Positions 15,680-23,371 of a stretch of DNA of 40,758 nucleotides are shown in pieces (position 1 is the stretch's first letter; the number at the start of each line of letters is the position of its first letter). A program made the position numbers and the translations under genes. Location of the stretch: assembly GCA_949288095.1 (NCBI GenBank), contig CASEIX010000016.1, positions 1 through 40,758 on the forward strand. The letters run 5' to 3'. The notes below the pieces were generated by a model, which was given only the letters and a program-made list of their open reading frames with translations, searched no databases and was not told where the DNA came from. The DNA comes from an uncultured Eubacteriales bacterium. Its GTDB lineage: Bacteria > Bacillota > Clostridia > TANB77 > CAG-508.

Positions 15680-15729
15680 AAAAAATTTATAAAATTAAAT
15701 GAAATAAAAATGTAAAAGGAAGAAATGAA

Positions 15730-16122
15730 ATGGAAGAATTTTTGAAAATAGATAGACCAAAAGAAGAGATAGAATTAATGTCGCCATTAACATGGGCATA
15801 TATTGGAGATGCGGTATATGAACTATTTATAAGAAATAAATTAATTAATGAAACAAATTTAAAACCACATAAATTGCATATAGAAGCGATTAAATATGTA
15901 AAAGCAAAAAGTCAAGCAGAAAAGTTAAATGAAATCTATGAATTTTTGACAGATGAAGAAAAAGATATTGTAAGAAGAGGGAGAAATACACAAAATCATC
16001 ATTTGCCTAAAAATTCAAATGTGCAAGAATACATGTATTCAACAGCATTTGAAGCTTTAATAGGATATTTATATTTAACGAAACAACATACGAGATTAAC
16101 AGAAATACTACAAAAGGTTTAA
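15730..16122 (+). CDS. mrnC: Mini-ribonuclease III
   Basis: 130 aa. It is an RNase III catalytic domain without the dsRNA-binding domain: SPLTWAYIGDAVYELFIRN (acidic residue of the active site), LTDEEKDIVRRGRNT and FEALIGYLYL (Glu of the second metal site). Mini-III trims the ends of 23S rRNA in Firmicutes, fitting its place after rbgA. RBS AAAGGAAGAAATGAA. Downstream is the first invertible promoter segment. Confidence 0.92.
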   Translation: MEEFLKIDRPKEEIELMSPLTWAYIGDAVYELFIRNKLINETNLKPHKLHIEAIKYVKAKSQAEKLNEIYEFLTDEEKDIVRRGRNTQNHHLPKNSNVQEYMYSTAFEALIGYLYLTKQHTRLTEILQKV

Positions 16123-16151
16123 TAAAATAAATAATTTAAAATAAAAAAATT

Positions 16152-16348
16152 CCTGGAGTCAAATACTTAAAGAAAGTTATTGATATCTATAATAACAAAT
16201 ATATCAATGGTTATAAGTTTTAAATTTTTTACAATAATTTTTTCTATATTGTTATATTTTTTTTAATAATTTCATATTTTAGTTGATATTCCTATCTTTT
16301 ATTGGTATACTTATAATTAGAAAAATTCCTAGAGTATTTGACTGAAAG
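16152..16348. other. Invertible promoter switch A (inverted site pair)
   Basis: Left site 16152-16172: CCTGGAGT caaat ACTTAAAG. Right site 16328-16348: CCTAGAGT atttg ACTGAAAG. The 5-bp centres are exact reverse complements, giving an 11-bp perfect inverted repeat (16157-16167 and 16333-16343) around 165 bp. The enclosed promoter (16283-16311) points at the pilin-like gene 16489: the ON orientation. The spacer-matched pairing is seen directly; inversion by a site-specific recombinase is inferred. The 367-bp gap between mrnC and the pilin gene holds this switch and an otherwise plain AT-rich leader. Confidence 0.75.
16283..16311 (+). promoter_or_regulatory. Promoter inside switch A, facing the gene (ON)
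   Basis: TTGATA at 16283-16288, exact 17-bp spacer, TATACT at 16306-16311, 21 bp before the core of the right site. The site itself would be in the 5' leader. Confidence 0.75.
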
Positions 16349-16488
16349 AAAAGGAAAAGGGGAGGTGTAAAAGGGGAATAAGAGAAAGTTAGAGGATTTT
16401 GAATTGATTCATTATAAGCTTTATAAAAATATAGCTAGTTAAATAAAAGATAACAATAGGAAAAAGGAAAAAGAAAGGAGAAAAACAA

Positions 16489-17695
16489 ATGAAGGAGAGA
16501 ATAAAAACAGTAAAAGGTATTACATTAATCGCATTAGTTATAACGATTATAGTATTATTAATTTTAGCAGGTGTAACAATTGCAACACTAACAGGAGAAA
16601 ATGGAATTTTGTCAAAAGCAACAGAAGCAAAAACAGAAAATATAGCTGGACAAGAGGAAGAACAAGTGAAAATGGCTTATTCAGCAGCTTTAGCGCAAAA
16701 AATAAATGAAGATGTGCTTGCAGAAGATGTGCAAAATGAATTAGAAAATATGATGGGAGAAAATAAAACAGAATGTAAGGATAATGATGGAAGTATAGAA
16801 GTCAAATTTAGGGACACAGGAAATAGATATGTGATAAGCAATGATGGAAATGTTATAAATCAAGGATCGCTAACTTATGCAGAGTTATCTTCACAAATAG
16901 GAGTAGACAATTATGGGGATTTTGTTGATTATGGAATTGATTTAAATGATGATGGAGATACTACAAATGATTGGAAAATATTTTATGCAGAAAATGGTAA
17001 TACATTTATAATTGCAGCTGATTACTTATTATATGATAAAGTACCAGAGAATGCTGAAACAAGAGAAATAACTGGTGATGGATATGATTATAGTGTAAGA
17101 TGGCTAGATCCATCTAATAATGGCTCAACAGATATATCATCATCTGTTGCAGACAAATTTAAGTTTACATGGTTGGATGAGGGAAGAGAAAGTGATGAAG
17201 GAAATATTAAAGTAGCAACAGTATTGCTAAATACGTCTATATGGAGTGAGTTTGCCAGTGGAATAGAAGGAGCAGAAGCTATTGGAACACCAACATTAGA
17301 GATGTTTATAGCTAGTTGGAATCAAAAATATAGTGATTCAAAATTATATTATGCAATAAATGAAGAAAATGATTATTTAGTAGGAAATACAGAAAATCCA
17401 ACAACAGCACAAGTTTTAATGAATACAAGTGAAGGATATAATGACGAATTATATTATCCACACCAAGAAGATTATCACAATTGTTGGGGATATTGGTTAG
17501 TAGCACCGAATAGTACGAGATATTTAATGACCGTTGAATATGGTGGATCTATAATGGCAACTACTGGGTATAATAATGACATGGAAGTAAGCAGTTGTCT
17601 TGAGTCACTATGGTATCGGAATTCGTCCAGTTGTATGTTTACCTTCAACAGTAAAAGGAGCAAATGATGGTGGAGTATGGATTTTGGAAAAATAA
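16489..17695 (+). pseudogene. Pilin-like surface protein A, frameshifted near the C-terminus
   Basis: The open frame encodes 392 aa, ending at 17667 in an unconvincing tail (NSSSCMFTFNSKRSK). Shifting to the +1 frame near 17590-17611 restores the expected ending (GIGIRPVVCLPSTVKG, stop at 17693), which parallels GIRPIVCLKDD in the paralogue at 23372. The N-terminus is prepilin-like: TVKGITLIALVITIIVLLIL, then GVTIATLTGENGIL, without Glu5. The middle (residues about 130-330) has NTSIWSEF, GTPTLEMFIASWNQKYSDSK and WGYWLVAPNS, shared with the 23372 protein. Surface location and pilin-like assembly are inferred. Strong RBS AAAGGAG. Transcribed from switch A in its ON state. The shift may be a real lesion or a sequencing error. 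Confidence 0.75.
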
Positions 17696-17716
17696 CATAT
17701 AAATAGAATATGAAAA

Positions 17717-17749
17717 AAACAGTAGAAATAAAAAATATTTTTACTGTTT
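17717..17749. terminator. Bidirectional terminator after pilin-like gene A
   Basis: 14-bp stem (17717-17730 with 17736-17749, one G-U pair), 5-nt loop, AT-rich on both sides with a T-run on the minus strand. It can also stop leftward transcripts from the OFF-oriented promoter of switch B. Confidence 0.75.
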
Positions 17750-17812
17750 TATTATATGAAAATCAAATAAAAAATCTTAGAGTCTTCTACTCAAAGATTT
17801 AGAACTAAAAAT

Positions 17813-17841
17813 ATAATATCAATAAAAGAGTACAAAGTCAA
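17813..17841 (-). promoter_or_regulatory. Promoter inside switch B, facing away (OFF)
   Basis: On the minus strand TTGACT (17841-17836), exact 17-bp spacer, TATTAT (17818-17813), 21 bp from the core of the left site, the same geometry as switch A after inversion. Confidence 0.75.
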
Positions 17842-17898
17842 TAGATAGAAAAGTTTTAAATAAATAATAAAAAAATAAGGGATAGAAGAATAAATAAA

Positions 17899-17952
17899 AG
17901 TAAGAATAACTTGTTTTTATGATGAAATCAAGTTATTTTTACTTTTTTTTTT
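17899..17952 (+). terminator. Terminator carried inside switch B
   Basis: 15-bp stem (17899-17913 with 17929-17943, one G-U pair), 15-nt loop, followed by a run of nine T. In the present orientation it lies between upstream DNA and the pilin gene; after inversion it would point the other way. Confidence 0.75.
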
Positions 17953-18027
17953 ACCTTAAGTAGAAGACTAAAAGAAAAATGTAAAATGCATGAAAAGTAG
18001 AAAAACAAAGGAGAAGAGGGAGGAAGA

Positions 18028-19401
18028 ATGAAAAAAATAAAAAGAAGAAAAGACCAAAAAGGAATTACACTAATAGTATTAGTGATTACCATTATTGTTT
18101 TGCTAATCTTAGCAGGAGTAACCATAAGTGTGATAACAGGAGATGATGGAATTATAGGAAATGCAGGACAAGCAAAAGAAGAAACAGAAATAGCGAACGA
18201 AAAAGAGATAGTGGAAAAAGCAACTGTACAAACAATGGGAAATAATAAATATGGCAATATAGAAGAAAGTGAATTACAAGGTGAATTAGATAAAGAAACA
18301 GATGAAGGAAAGACAAAAGCAACAGATGTAGGAGAAGTTATAAAAGTATTATTTGTAGAAAGTAAAAGAAATTATGCAGTAGACAAAGATGGAAATGTAA
18401 GAGATATGACATGGTGGGAAACAAGTGATGAAGATGATAATCATAATATAACAAATGGAGAAGTTACATTACAAATAGGAGATTATATAACCTATAATGC
18501 AAATGATAAGGGAGAACATACCTATACAGCTGAAGCAGAGAAAACAGGAGTTAGTAGTGGAGAAGGACAAACTTTTAGTAGTAGTTATGAAACTACATGG
18601 AGATTATTAGGAGTTGAACATAATGCTGCGGGAGATAATTTAATGTTAGTTCCAGCAACGCCGATTCAATCGACTGAATCAAAAGGACTTTCTCTACGTA
18701 GTGCAATAGGATATTGTTATGGAATAGAAGAAATGGAAAATATTTGTAAAATTTACGGGCATGGGACAGGTGCTATTTCTGTAAGATCAATGACGATAGA
18801 AGATATAAATAAAATTACAGGATATGACCCAACAAATACAGGTGATGGAACTGTTTATAGAGAAGGAGAAATAGGAGAATATCTAAATGAAGTAATATGT
18901 ACTAAAGCACCTGAATATACAACATTGCAAGGAAAAAATGGAAGTACAGGGCGTTTTGGATATAACTTATTTAGATATTATGATGAAAACAGCAAGAATT
19001 ATTATAAGGAATTAGCTATAGGAGAAAATATTACCTTAATAAGCACATATTATGGATATTATGCAACGACATTAACAGAGTCATCAACTGGAGATATAAA
19101 AGGAATCACTACAAGTAGTAGAGAATATTCTATGCTGTTTCCATATAGAAAGAACTATTGGCTCACATCTCGTTATATATTAGCAGGAGGAACATTTACA
19201 GATACAGGAGCTATAGGCTTTCATGCAGTGGCAAATAATGGTATTGGAGTGATTGGAAGAGGTGATGTACTTTATGCAGGAAATCCATCTTTAAGCTCAT
19301 CTAATAATATTATGCCAATCGTATATCTAGATAAAAATATTCAGTTAAAAGAAACTGGAAATCAAGTAAATTCATGCACAGAATGGGAAATAAATGTGTG
19401 A
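18028..19401 (+). CDS. Pilin-like surface protein B
   Basis: 457 aa. Prepilin-like N-terminus: basic MKKIKRRKDQ, Gly, then ITLIVLVITIIVLLILAGVT. Residues about 40-100 (DDGIIGNAGQAKEETEIANE, EIVEKATVQTMGNNKYGNI) are nearly the same as in the protein at 23372, marking them as paralogues. The large C-terminal region is unlike it: ETTWRLLGVEHNAAGDNLML, LRSAIGYCYGIEEMENICKI, KNYWLTSRYI and a final NIMPIVYLDKNIQL, the last matching the RP-VxL ending of the family. RBS AGAGGGAGGAAG. Switch B is OFF in this assembly. Function at the surface (adhesion or decoy) is inferred. Confidence 0.75.
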   Translation: MKKIKRRKDQKGITLIVLVITIIVLLILAGVTISVITGDDGIIGNAGQAKEETEIANEKEIVEKATVQTMGNNKYGNIEESELQGELDKETDEGKTKATDVGEVIKVLFVESKRNYAVDKDGNVRDMTWWETSDEDDNHNITNGEVTLQIGDYITYNANDKGEHTYTAEAEKTGVSSGEGQTFSSSYETTWRLLGVEHNAAGDNLMLVPATPIQSTESKGLSLRSAIGYCYGIEEMENICKIYGHGTGAISVRSMTIEDINKITGYDPTNTGDGTVYREGEIGEYLNEVICTKAPEYTTLQGKNGSTGRFGYNLFRYYDENSKNYYKELAIGENITLISTYYGYYATTLTESSTGDIKGITTSSREYSMLFPYRKNYWLTSRYILAGGTFTDTGAIGFHAVANNGIGVIGRGDVLYAGNPSLSSSNNIMPIVYLDKNIQLKETGNQVNSCTEWEINV

Positions 19402-19437
19402 AAAATAGTTGAAATAATGAAATTTCAAAAATAAGAC

Positions 19438-19466
19438 TTGAAAAATTTACAAATCTATAGTAAAAT
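19438..19466 (+). promoter_or_regulatory. Candidate promoter of rpsO
   Basis: TTGAAA at 19438-19443, 17-bp spacer, TAAAAT at 19461-19466. It abuts the hairpin at 19467-19495, so the hairpin overlaps the predicted transcript start. Confidence 0.55.
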
Positions 19467-19495
19467 AGGTATGTTGGAAAACAACATACCTTTTA
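19467..19495 (+). terminator. Hairpin between pilin gene B and rpsO
   Basis: GGTATGTTG-gaaaa-CAACATACC followed by TTTT. Most simply the terminator of pilin-like gene B; because a promoter ends just before it, it could also be a 5' stem of the rpsO leader. Confidence 0.65.
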
Positions 19496-19567
19496 CTTAG
19501 CTTGTAGATAAGCACCAAATCTTAAGCTCAGTTAAAGGAGAAAACAAAAAAATAGGAGGTGTAAACG

Positions 19568-19831
19568 ATGACAAAGGAAAGAAAACAAGAAATCATTAAC
19601 ACATATAAAAGAGAAGAAAACGATACTGGTTCACCAGAAGTTCAAATCGCTCTTTTAACAGAAAGAATTAATGAATTAACAGAACACTTAAAAGTTCACA
19701 AAAAAGATAACCATTCAAGAAGAGGACTTCTAAAAATGGTTGGAAAAAGAAGAAACCTATTAAACTATGTAGCGAAAAAAGATATCAATAGATATAGAAC
19801 AATCGTTGAAAAATTAGGAATAAGAAAATAA
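19568..19831 (+). CDS. rpsO: Ribosomal protein uS15
   Basis: 87 aa. The family pattern is complete: [57 protein letters not shown]. Binds 16S rRNA in the platform of the small subunit. Strong RBS TAGGAGGTG. The 70-nt leader contains a second SD-like AAAGGAG and an AGCTT/AAGCT complementarity; S15 often represses its own leader, but no clear known motif is visible. pnp follows, an order found widely in bacteria. Confidence 0.97.
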   Translation: MTKERKQEIINTYKREENDTGSPEVQIALLTERINELTEHLKVHKKDNHSRRGLLKMVGKRRNLLNYVAKKDINRYRTIVEKLGIRK

Positions 19832-19842
19832 AAATTTTAAAT

Positions 19843-19872
19843 AAGCCCGGTGTATAATCGGGCTTTAAAAAA
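19843..19872 (+). terminator. Terminator after rpsO
   Basis: AAGCCCG, 9-nt loop, CGGGCTT; followed by A-rich rather than T-rich sequence, so termination may be partial. Confidence 0.55.
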
Positions 19873-19873
19873 A

Positions 19874-19973
19874 TTTAGTAAACTTGTTGATTTAGGTAAG
19901 TAGCTTGTATAATATATTATGAATAGATAAATAATACATTATAGAGGTTACCATCTAAATTAAGTTTACTAAA
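19874..19973. repeat. 12-bp perfect inverted repeat around the pnp promoter
   Basis: TTTAGTAAACTT at 19874-19885 and its exact reverse complement at 19962-19973, 76 bp apart. The left arm overlaps the -35 box and is not transcribed from this promoter, so this is not simply an mRNA hairpin. Confidence 0.7.
19884..19913 (+). promoter_or_regulatory. Promoter of pnp
   Basis: TTGTTG at 19884-19889, 18-bp spacer, TATAAT at 19908-19913; about 95 nt leader before pnp. Confidence 0.65.
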
Positions 19974-20015
19974 GTTTGTAAATGGTGCAAATTTATTAAT
20001 TTAGGAGGATTTTTT

Positions 20016-22145
20016 ATGTTTAAAACTTATGAAACAGAATTAGCAGGAAGAAAACTTGTTTTTGAAACAGGTAAAATGGCAGGATTAGCAAATGGAAGTG
20101 TATTGGTTAGATATGGAGATACTGTTGTTATGGTCAATGTTACAGCTTCTAAAGAACCAAAAGAAGGAATTGACTTTTTCCCACTTTCAGTAGATTATGA
20201 AGAAAAATTATATTCAGTAGGAAAAATACCAGGAAGTTTTATCAAAAGAGAAGGAAAACCAAGTGATAAGGCAATTTTAACATCAAGAGCAATTGATAGA
20301 CCTTTAAGACCTTTATTTCCAAAGGACTTTAGAAATGATGTAGTTGTTGTGGCAACTGTTCTATGTGTTGACCAAGATAATTCACCAGAAGTGGCAGCAA
20401 TGATTGGTGCTTCAGCAGCATTATCTATATCAGATATTCCATTTGGTGGACCAACAGCAGCAGTAAATGTTGGATTAGTTGATGGAAATATCATCATCAA
20501 CCCAACAGAAGAACAAAAAGAAAAAAGTGATTTAACTTTAACAGTTGCAGGAACAGAAAAGAAAATTGCCATGATTGAAGCAGGAGCAAATGAAGTTCCA
20601 GATGATGTGATGTTAAAAGCAATTGAAGAAGGTCATAAAGAAATCAAGAAAATTTGTAAATTCATTGAGAAAATGAAAGAAGAAATTGGAAAACCAAAAT
20701 TCGAATACAAATCATTTGCCGTACCAGAAGATATTTATGAATTTGTAGAAACCAATTTCAAAGAAGATATGCTAACAGCTGTTCAAGAAGTAGATAAAGA
20801 AACAAGAGATAATAACATTTCAGAATTAACAGAAAAAATAGCAAACAGCTATGAAGAAAAATTTGGACAAGAATTAGCAGAAGAGCATAAAGCTGATATA
20901 GGAGAAGCGATTTACAAATTAGAAAAGAAATGTGTTAGACATTTAATTTTTGATGAACATAAAAGAGTAGATGGAAGAGCATTAGATGAAATTAGACCAT
21001 TATCATGTGAAGTAGGCTTATTACCTCGTACACATGGAAGTGCTTTATTTACAAGAGGACAAACACAAGTATTATCAGTTGCAACATTAGGAATGATTAG
21101 TGAAGAACAAGTATTAGATGGAATTGATACAGAAGAATCAAAAAGATATATGCATCACTATAATTTCCCAGCATACAGTGTTGGTGAAGCAAGAACTTCA
21201 AGAGGACCTGGTAGAAGAGAAATTGGTCACGGTGCTTTAGCAGAAAAGGCATTAGTTCCAGTTATTCCATCAAAAGAAGAATTTCCATATGCTATCAGAG
21301 TAGTATCAGAGGTATTATCTTCAAATGGTTCAACTTCACAAGCAAGTATTTGTGGTAGTACATTAGCATTAATGGATGCAGGTGTACCAATCAAAAGACC
21401 AGTTGCAGGTATTTCAACAGGATTGGTTACAAATCCAAATGATGAAAATGACTATGTAATGTTAGTAGATATTCAAGGACTTGAAGATTTCTTTGGAGAT
21501 ATGGACTTTAAAGTAGGAGGAACTGAAAAAGGAATCACAGCTATCCAAGTAGATATTAAAGTGGATGGATTATCTTATGATATTATCAAAGAAGCATTTG
21601 AAAAAACAAGAATTGCTAGAAAACATATATTAGAAGATGTTATGCTTCCAGTATTAGACAAACCAAGATCAAATATTTCTCCATATGCACCAAGAATTGT
21701 AAGTACACAAATTAAAGTAGATAAAATCAAAGATGTTATTGGAACTGGTGGAAAAACAATTAATAAAATTATTGAAGAAACAGGTGTAAAAATCGATATT
21801 GAAGAAGATGGACAAGTATTTATTTACTCAAATGATACAAAGAAAGCAGAACAAGCATTAGATATGATAGAAGATATCGTAAGAGAAGTAGAAGTAGATG
21901 GAATCTATTATGGAGAAGTTGTTAGAATTATGAACTTTGGTGCATTTGTTGATTTAGGATGTGGAGGAAAAGAAGGACTATTACACATTTCTCAAATCTC
22001 TAAAGATAGAATTAAACATGTAGAAGATGTATTACATGTAGGAGATAAAGTAACTGTAAGAGTTACAGATATTGATGACCAAGGTAGAATTAACTTAACA
22101 ATGAAAGATTTAGCTGAAACAAAATCAGAAGAAAATAAAGAATAA
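20016..22145 (+). CDS. pnp: Polyribonucleotide nucleotidyltransferase (PNPase)
   Basis: 709 aa, full length. First RNase PH domain (about 1-220, GDTVVMVNVTAS), all-alpha linker, second RNase PH domain (about 310-535, HGSALFTRGQTQVLSVATLG and the catalytic DIQGLEDFFGDMDFKV), KH domain with DVIGTGGKTINKI (about 555-615) and S1 domain (YYGEVVRIMNFGAFVDLGCG, about 620-690). It degrades RNA 3' to 5' with phosphate and can add tails in reverse. Strong RBS TAGGAGG. It has its own promoter inside an inverted repeat; the leader could support autoregulation by PNPase, as in other bacteria. Confidence 0.97.
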   Translation: MFKTYETELAGRKLVFETGKMAGLANGSVLVRYGDTVVMVNVTASKEPKEGIDFFPLSVDYEEKLYSVGKIPGSFIKREGKPSDKAILTSRAIDRPLRPLFPKDFRNDVVVVATVLCVDQDNSPEVAAMIGASAALSISDIPFGGPTAAVNVGLVDGNIIINPTEEQKEKSDLTLTVAGTEKKIAMIEAGANEVPDDVMLKAIEEGHKEIKKICKFIEKMKEEIGKPKFEYKSFAVPEDIYEFVETNFKEDMLTAVQEVDKETRDNNISELTEKIANSYEEKFGQELAEEHKADIGEAIYKLEKKCVRHLIFDEHKRVDGRALDEIRPLSCEVGLLPRTHGSALFTRGQTQVLSVATLGMISEEQVLDGIDTEESKRYMHHYNFPAYSVGEARTSRGPGRREIGHGALAEKALVPVIPSKEEFPYAIRVVSEVLSSNGSTSQASICGSTLALMDAGVPIKRPVAGISTGLVTNPNDENDYVMLVDIQGLEDFFGDMDFKVGGTEKGITAIQVDIKVDGLSYDIIKEAFEKTRIARKHILEDVMLPVLDKPRSNISPYAPRIVSTQIKVDKIKDVIGTGGKTINKIIEETGVKIDIEEDGQVFIYSNDTKKAEQALDMIEDIVREVEVDGIYYGEVVRIMNFGAFVDLGCGGKEGLLHISQISKDRIKHVEDVLHVGDKVTVRVTDIDDQGRINLTMKDLAETKSEENKE

Positions 22146-22182
22146 TATTGATTTTATAGAAATAACATATTACAATATAGGG

Positions 22183-22210
22183 GAGTTGTATTTAAATATA
22201 CAACTCTTTT
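22183..22210 (+). terminator. Terminator after pnp
   Basis: GAGTTGTAT, 6-nt loop, ATACAACTC followed by TTTT; perfect 9-bp stem. Confidence 0.85.
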
Positions 22211-22252
22211 ACATTAAATAAAAAATGAGAAATATATAGAAAGAAGGAATTT

Positions 22253-23131
22253 ATGGAGTATATAACAGAGTTTTCAGCATATTTAGGAAGAATTACAGGC
22301 ATTGATAGTGAATATATAAGATTAGCAATACTGACTATATTAATATTTTTCGTTTTTGGCGTAATTAAGTCAATTATAAAAAAAATATATTCAAATTTGC
22401 CAGTAAATGATAAAAAGAAATTTTTTAGAAATCGAAAAATTAGAATCATATTAACAGCAATTTCTTTTATATTAGTTTTTCTTCTTTGGGGAGAAAAATT
22501 ATCGGGACTAATCACTTTTATTAGTTTAATATCAGCTGGTTTGACGATTGCTATTAGAGAAATTATTTTTAACTTTTTTGCAGGTATTTATATTAATATA
22601 ACCAGACCTTTTGAAATAGAAGACAGAATTGAAATTGATGATGTTATGGGAGATGTTATCAGCAAACATGCATTAGGGTTTGAAATATTGGAAATAGGGA
22701 AACGAGTATATGGAGAGCAAAGTACAGGAAGAATTATTCATATACCAAATTCATATATCTTTACCAAAACACTAAAAAATTATACAAAAGTATTTAAATA
22801 TATTTGGGATGAAATAAAGGTAGATGTTTCTTTAGATGCAGATATTAAGGAAACAGAAGAAATTTTATATGAAATTGTATTTGATAATGAGACCTTAAAA
22901 GAGATTCCAAAGAAAATGGAAGATGCTGTTGATGAAGCAATTTTAGAATATAGAATTTATTATAATAATTTGGACCCTATTATTTACATAAAAATTGAAA
23001 GATCACATATAGAAATGTATATAAGATATTTAGTACATCCTAAAAAAGCAAGAGATGTGCAAAATGAAATTAATATGAGAATAATGGAAGAATATCAGAA
23101 AGGAAATTTACAATTATATATTAATGATTAA
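22253..23131 (+). CDS. MscS-family mechanosensitive channel
   Basis: 292 aa. Three membrane helices: about 22-45 (YIRLAILTILIFFVFGVIKS), 63-82 (IRIILTAISFILVFLLW) and the pore helix LITFISLISAGLTIAIREII (about 87-106). The MscS beta domain follows: NFFAGIYINITRPFEIEDRI, GDVISKHALGFEILEI and IIHIPNSYIFTKTLKNYT. The C-terminal alpha/beta domain ends near residue 290. It opens under membrane tension to release solutes on hypo-osmotic shock. RBS AGAAAGAAGG. Its terminator coincides with the left site of switch C. Confidence 0.88.
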   Translation: MEYITEFSAYLGRITGIDSEYIRLAILTILIFFVFGVIKSIIKKIYSNLPVNDKKKFFRNRKIRIILTAISFILVFLLWGEKLSGLITFISLISAGLTIAIREIIFNFFAGIYINITRPFEIEDRIEIDDVMGDVISKHALGFEILEIGKRVYGEQSTGRIIHIPNSYIFTKTLKNYTKVFKYIWDEIKVDVSLDADIKETEEILYEIVFDNETLKEIPKKMEDAVDEAILEYRIYYNNLDPIIYIKIERSHIEMYIRYLVHPKKARDVQNEINMRIMEEYQKGNLQLYIND

Positions 23132-23149
23132 TGTGAAAATAAAAATTTT

Positions 23150-23347
23150 CTTAGAGTCGAGTACTCTAAGAAAATTTTTTCATATTTATGATATCAATAA
23201 AATATAATAAAGTCAATAAAAGTAAAATGATTTTTCAACTAAAAATTATTAAAAAATTTTATAAATTTATAATAGATATATATTTAAGAAAGTTATCGTT
23301 CCAATACTTCTAGGAAAAAGTAAATTCTTAGAGTACTCGACTTTAAG
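23150..23347. other. Invertible promoter switch C (inverted site pair)
   Basis: Left site 23150-23170: CTTAGAGT cgagt ACTCTAAG. Right site 23327-23347: CTTAGAGT actcg ACTTTAAG. The 21-bp sites are inverted copies with one mismatch; the 5-bp centres are exact reverse complements, around 166 bp between cores. The left site is also the centre of a perfect 16-bp stem (23142-23157 with 23163-23178) that can terminate mscS and, on the other strand, the leftward promoter. The enclosed promoter points away from the pilin gene at 23372: OFF. Confidence 0.78.
23188..23216 (-). promoter_or_regulatory. Promoter inside switch C, facing away (OFF)
   Basis: On the minus strand TTGACT (23216-23211), exact 17-bp spacer, TATCAT (23193-23188), 22 bp from the core of the left site. 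It shares TTTTATTGATAT with the switch B promoter. Confidence 0.75.
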
Positions 23348-23371
23348 AGTAATACAAAGGAGGAAAAAATA

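Larger units (their letters stand above)
17776..17974. other. Invertible promoter switch B (inverted site pair)
   Basis: Left site 17776-17796: CTTAGAGT cttct ACTCAAAG. Right site 17954-17974: CCTTAAGT agaag ACTAAAAG. The 5-bp centres are exact reverse complements (11-bp perfect cores 17781-17791 and 17959-17969) around 167 bp. The enclosed promoter (17813-17841) points away from the pilin gene 18028 and a terminator (17899-17952) faces it: the OFF orientation. This switch and the preceding terminator account for the 332-bp gap. Confidence 0.75.

Noticed and set aside
20195..20572. 125-codon antisense frame inside pnp
   Set aside because: Codon-structure shadow of a highly conserved gene; no start signals.
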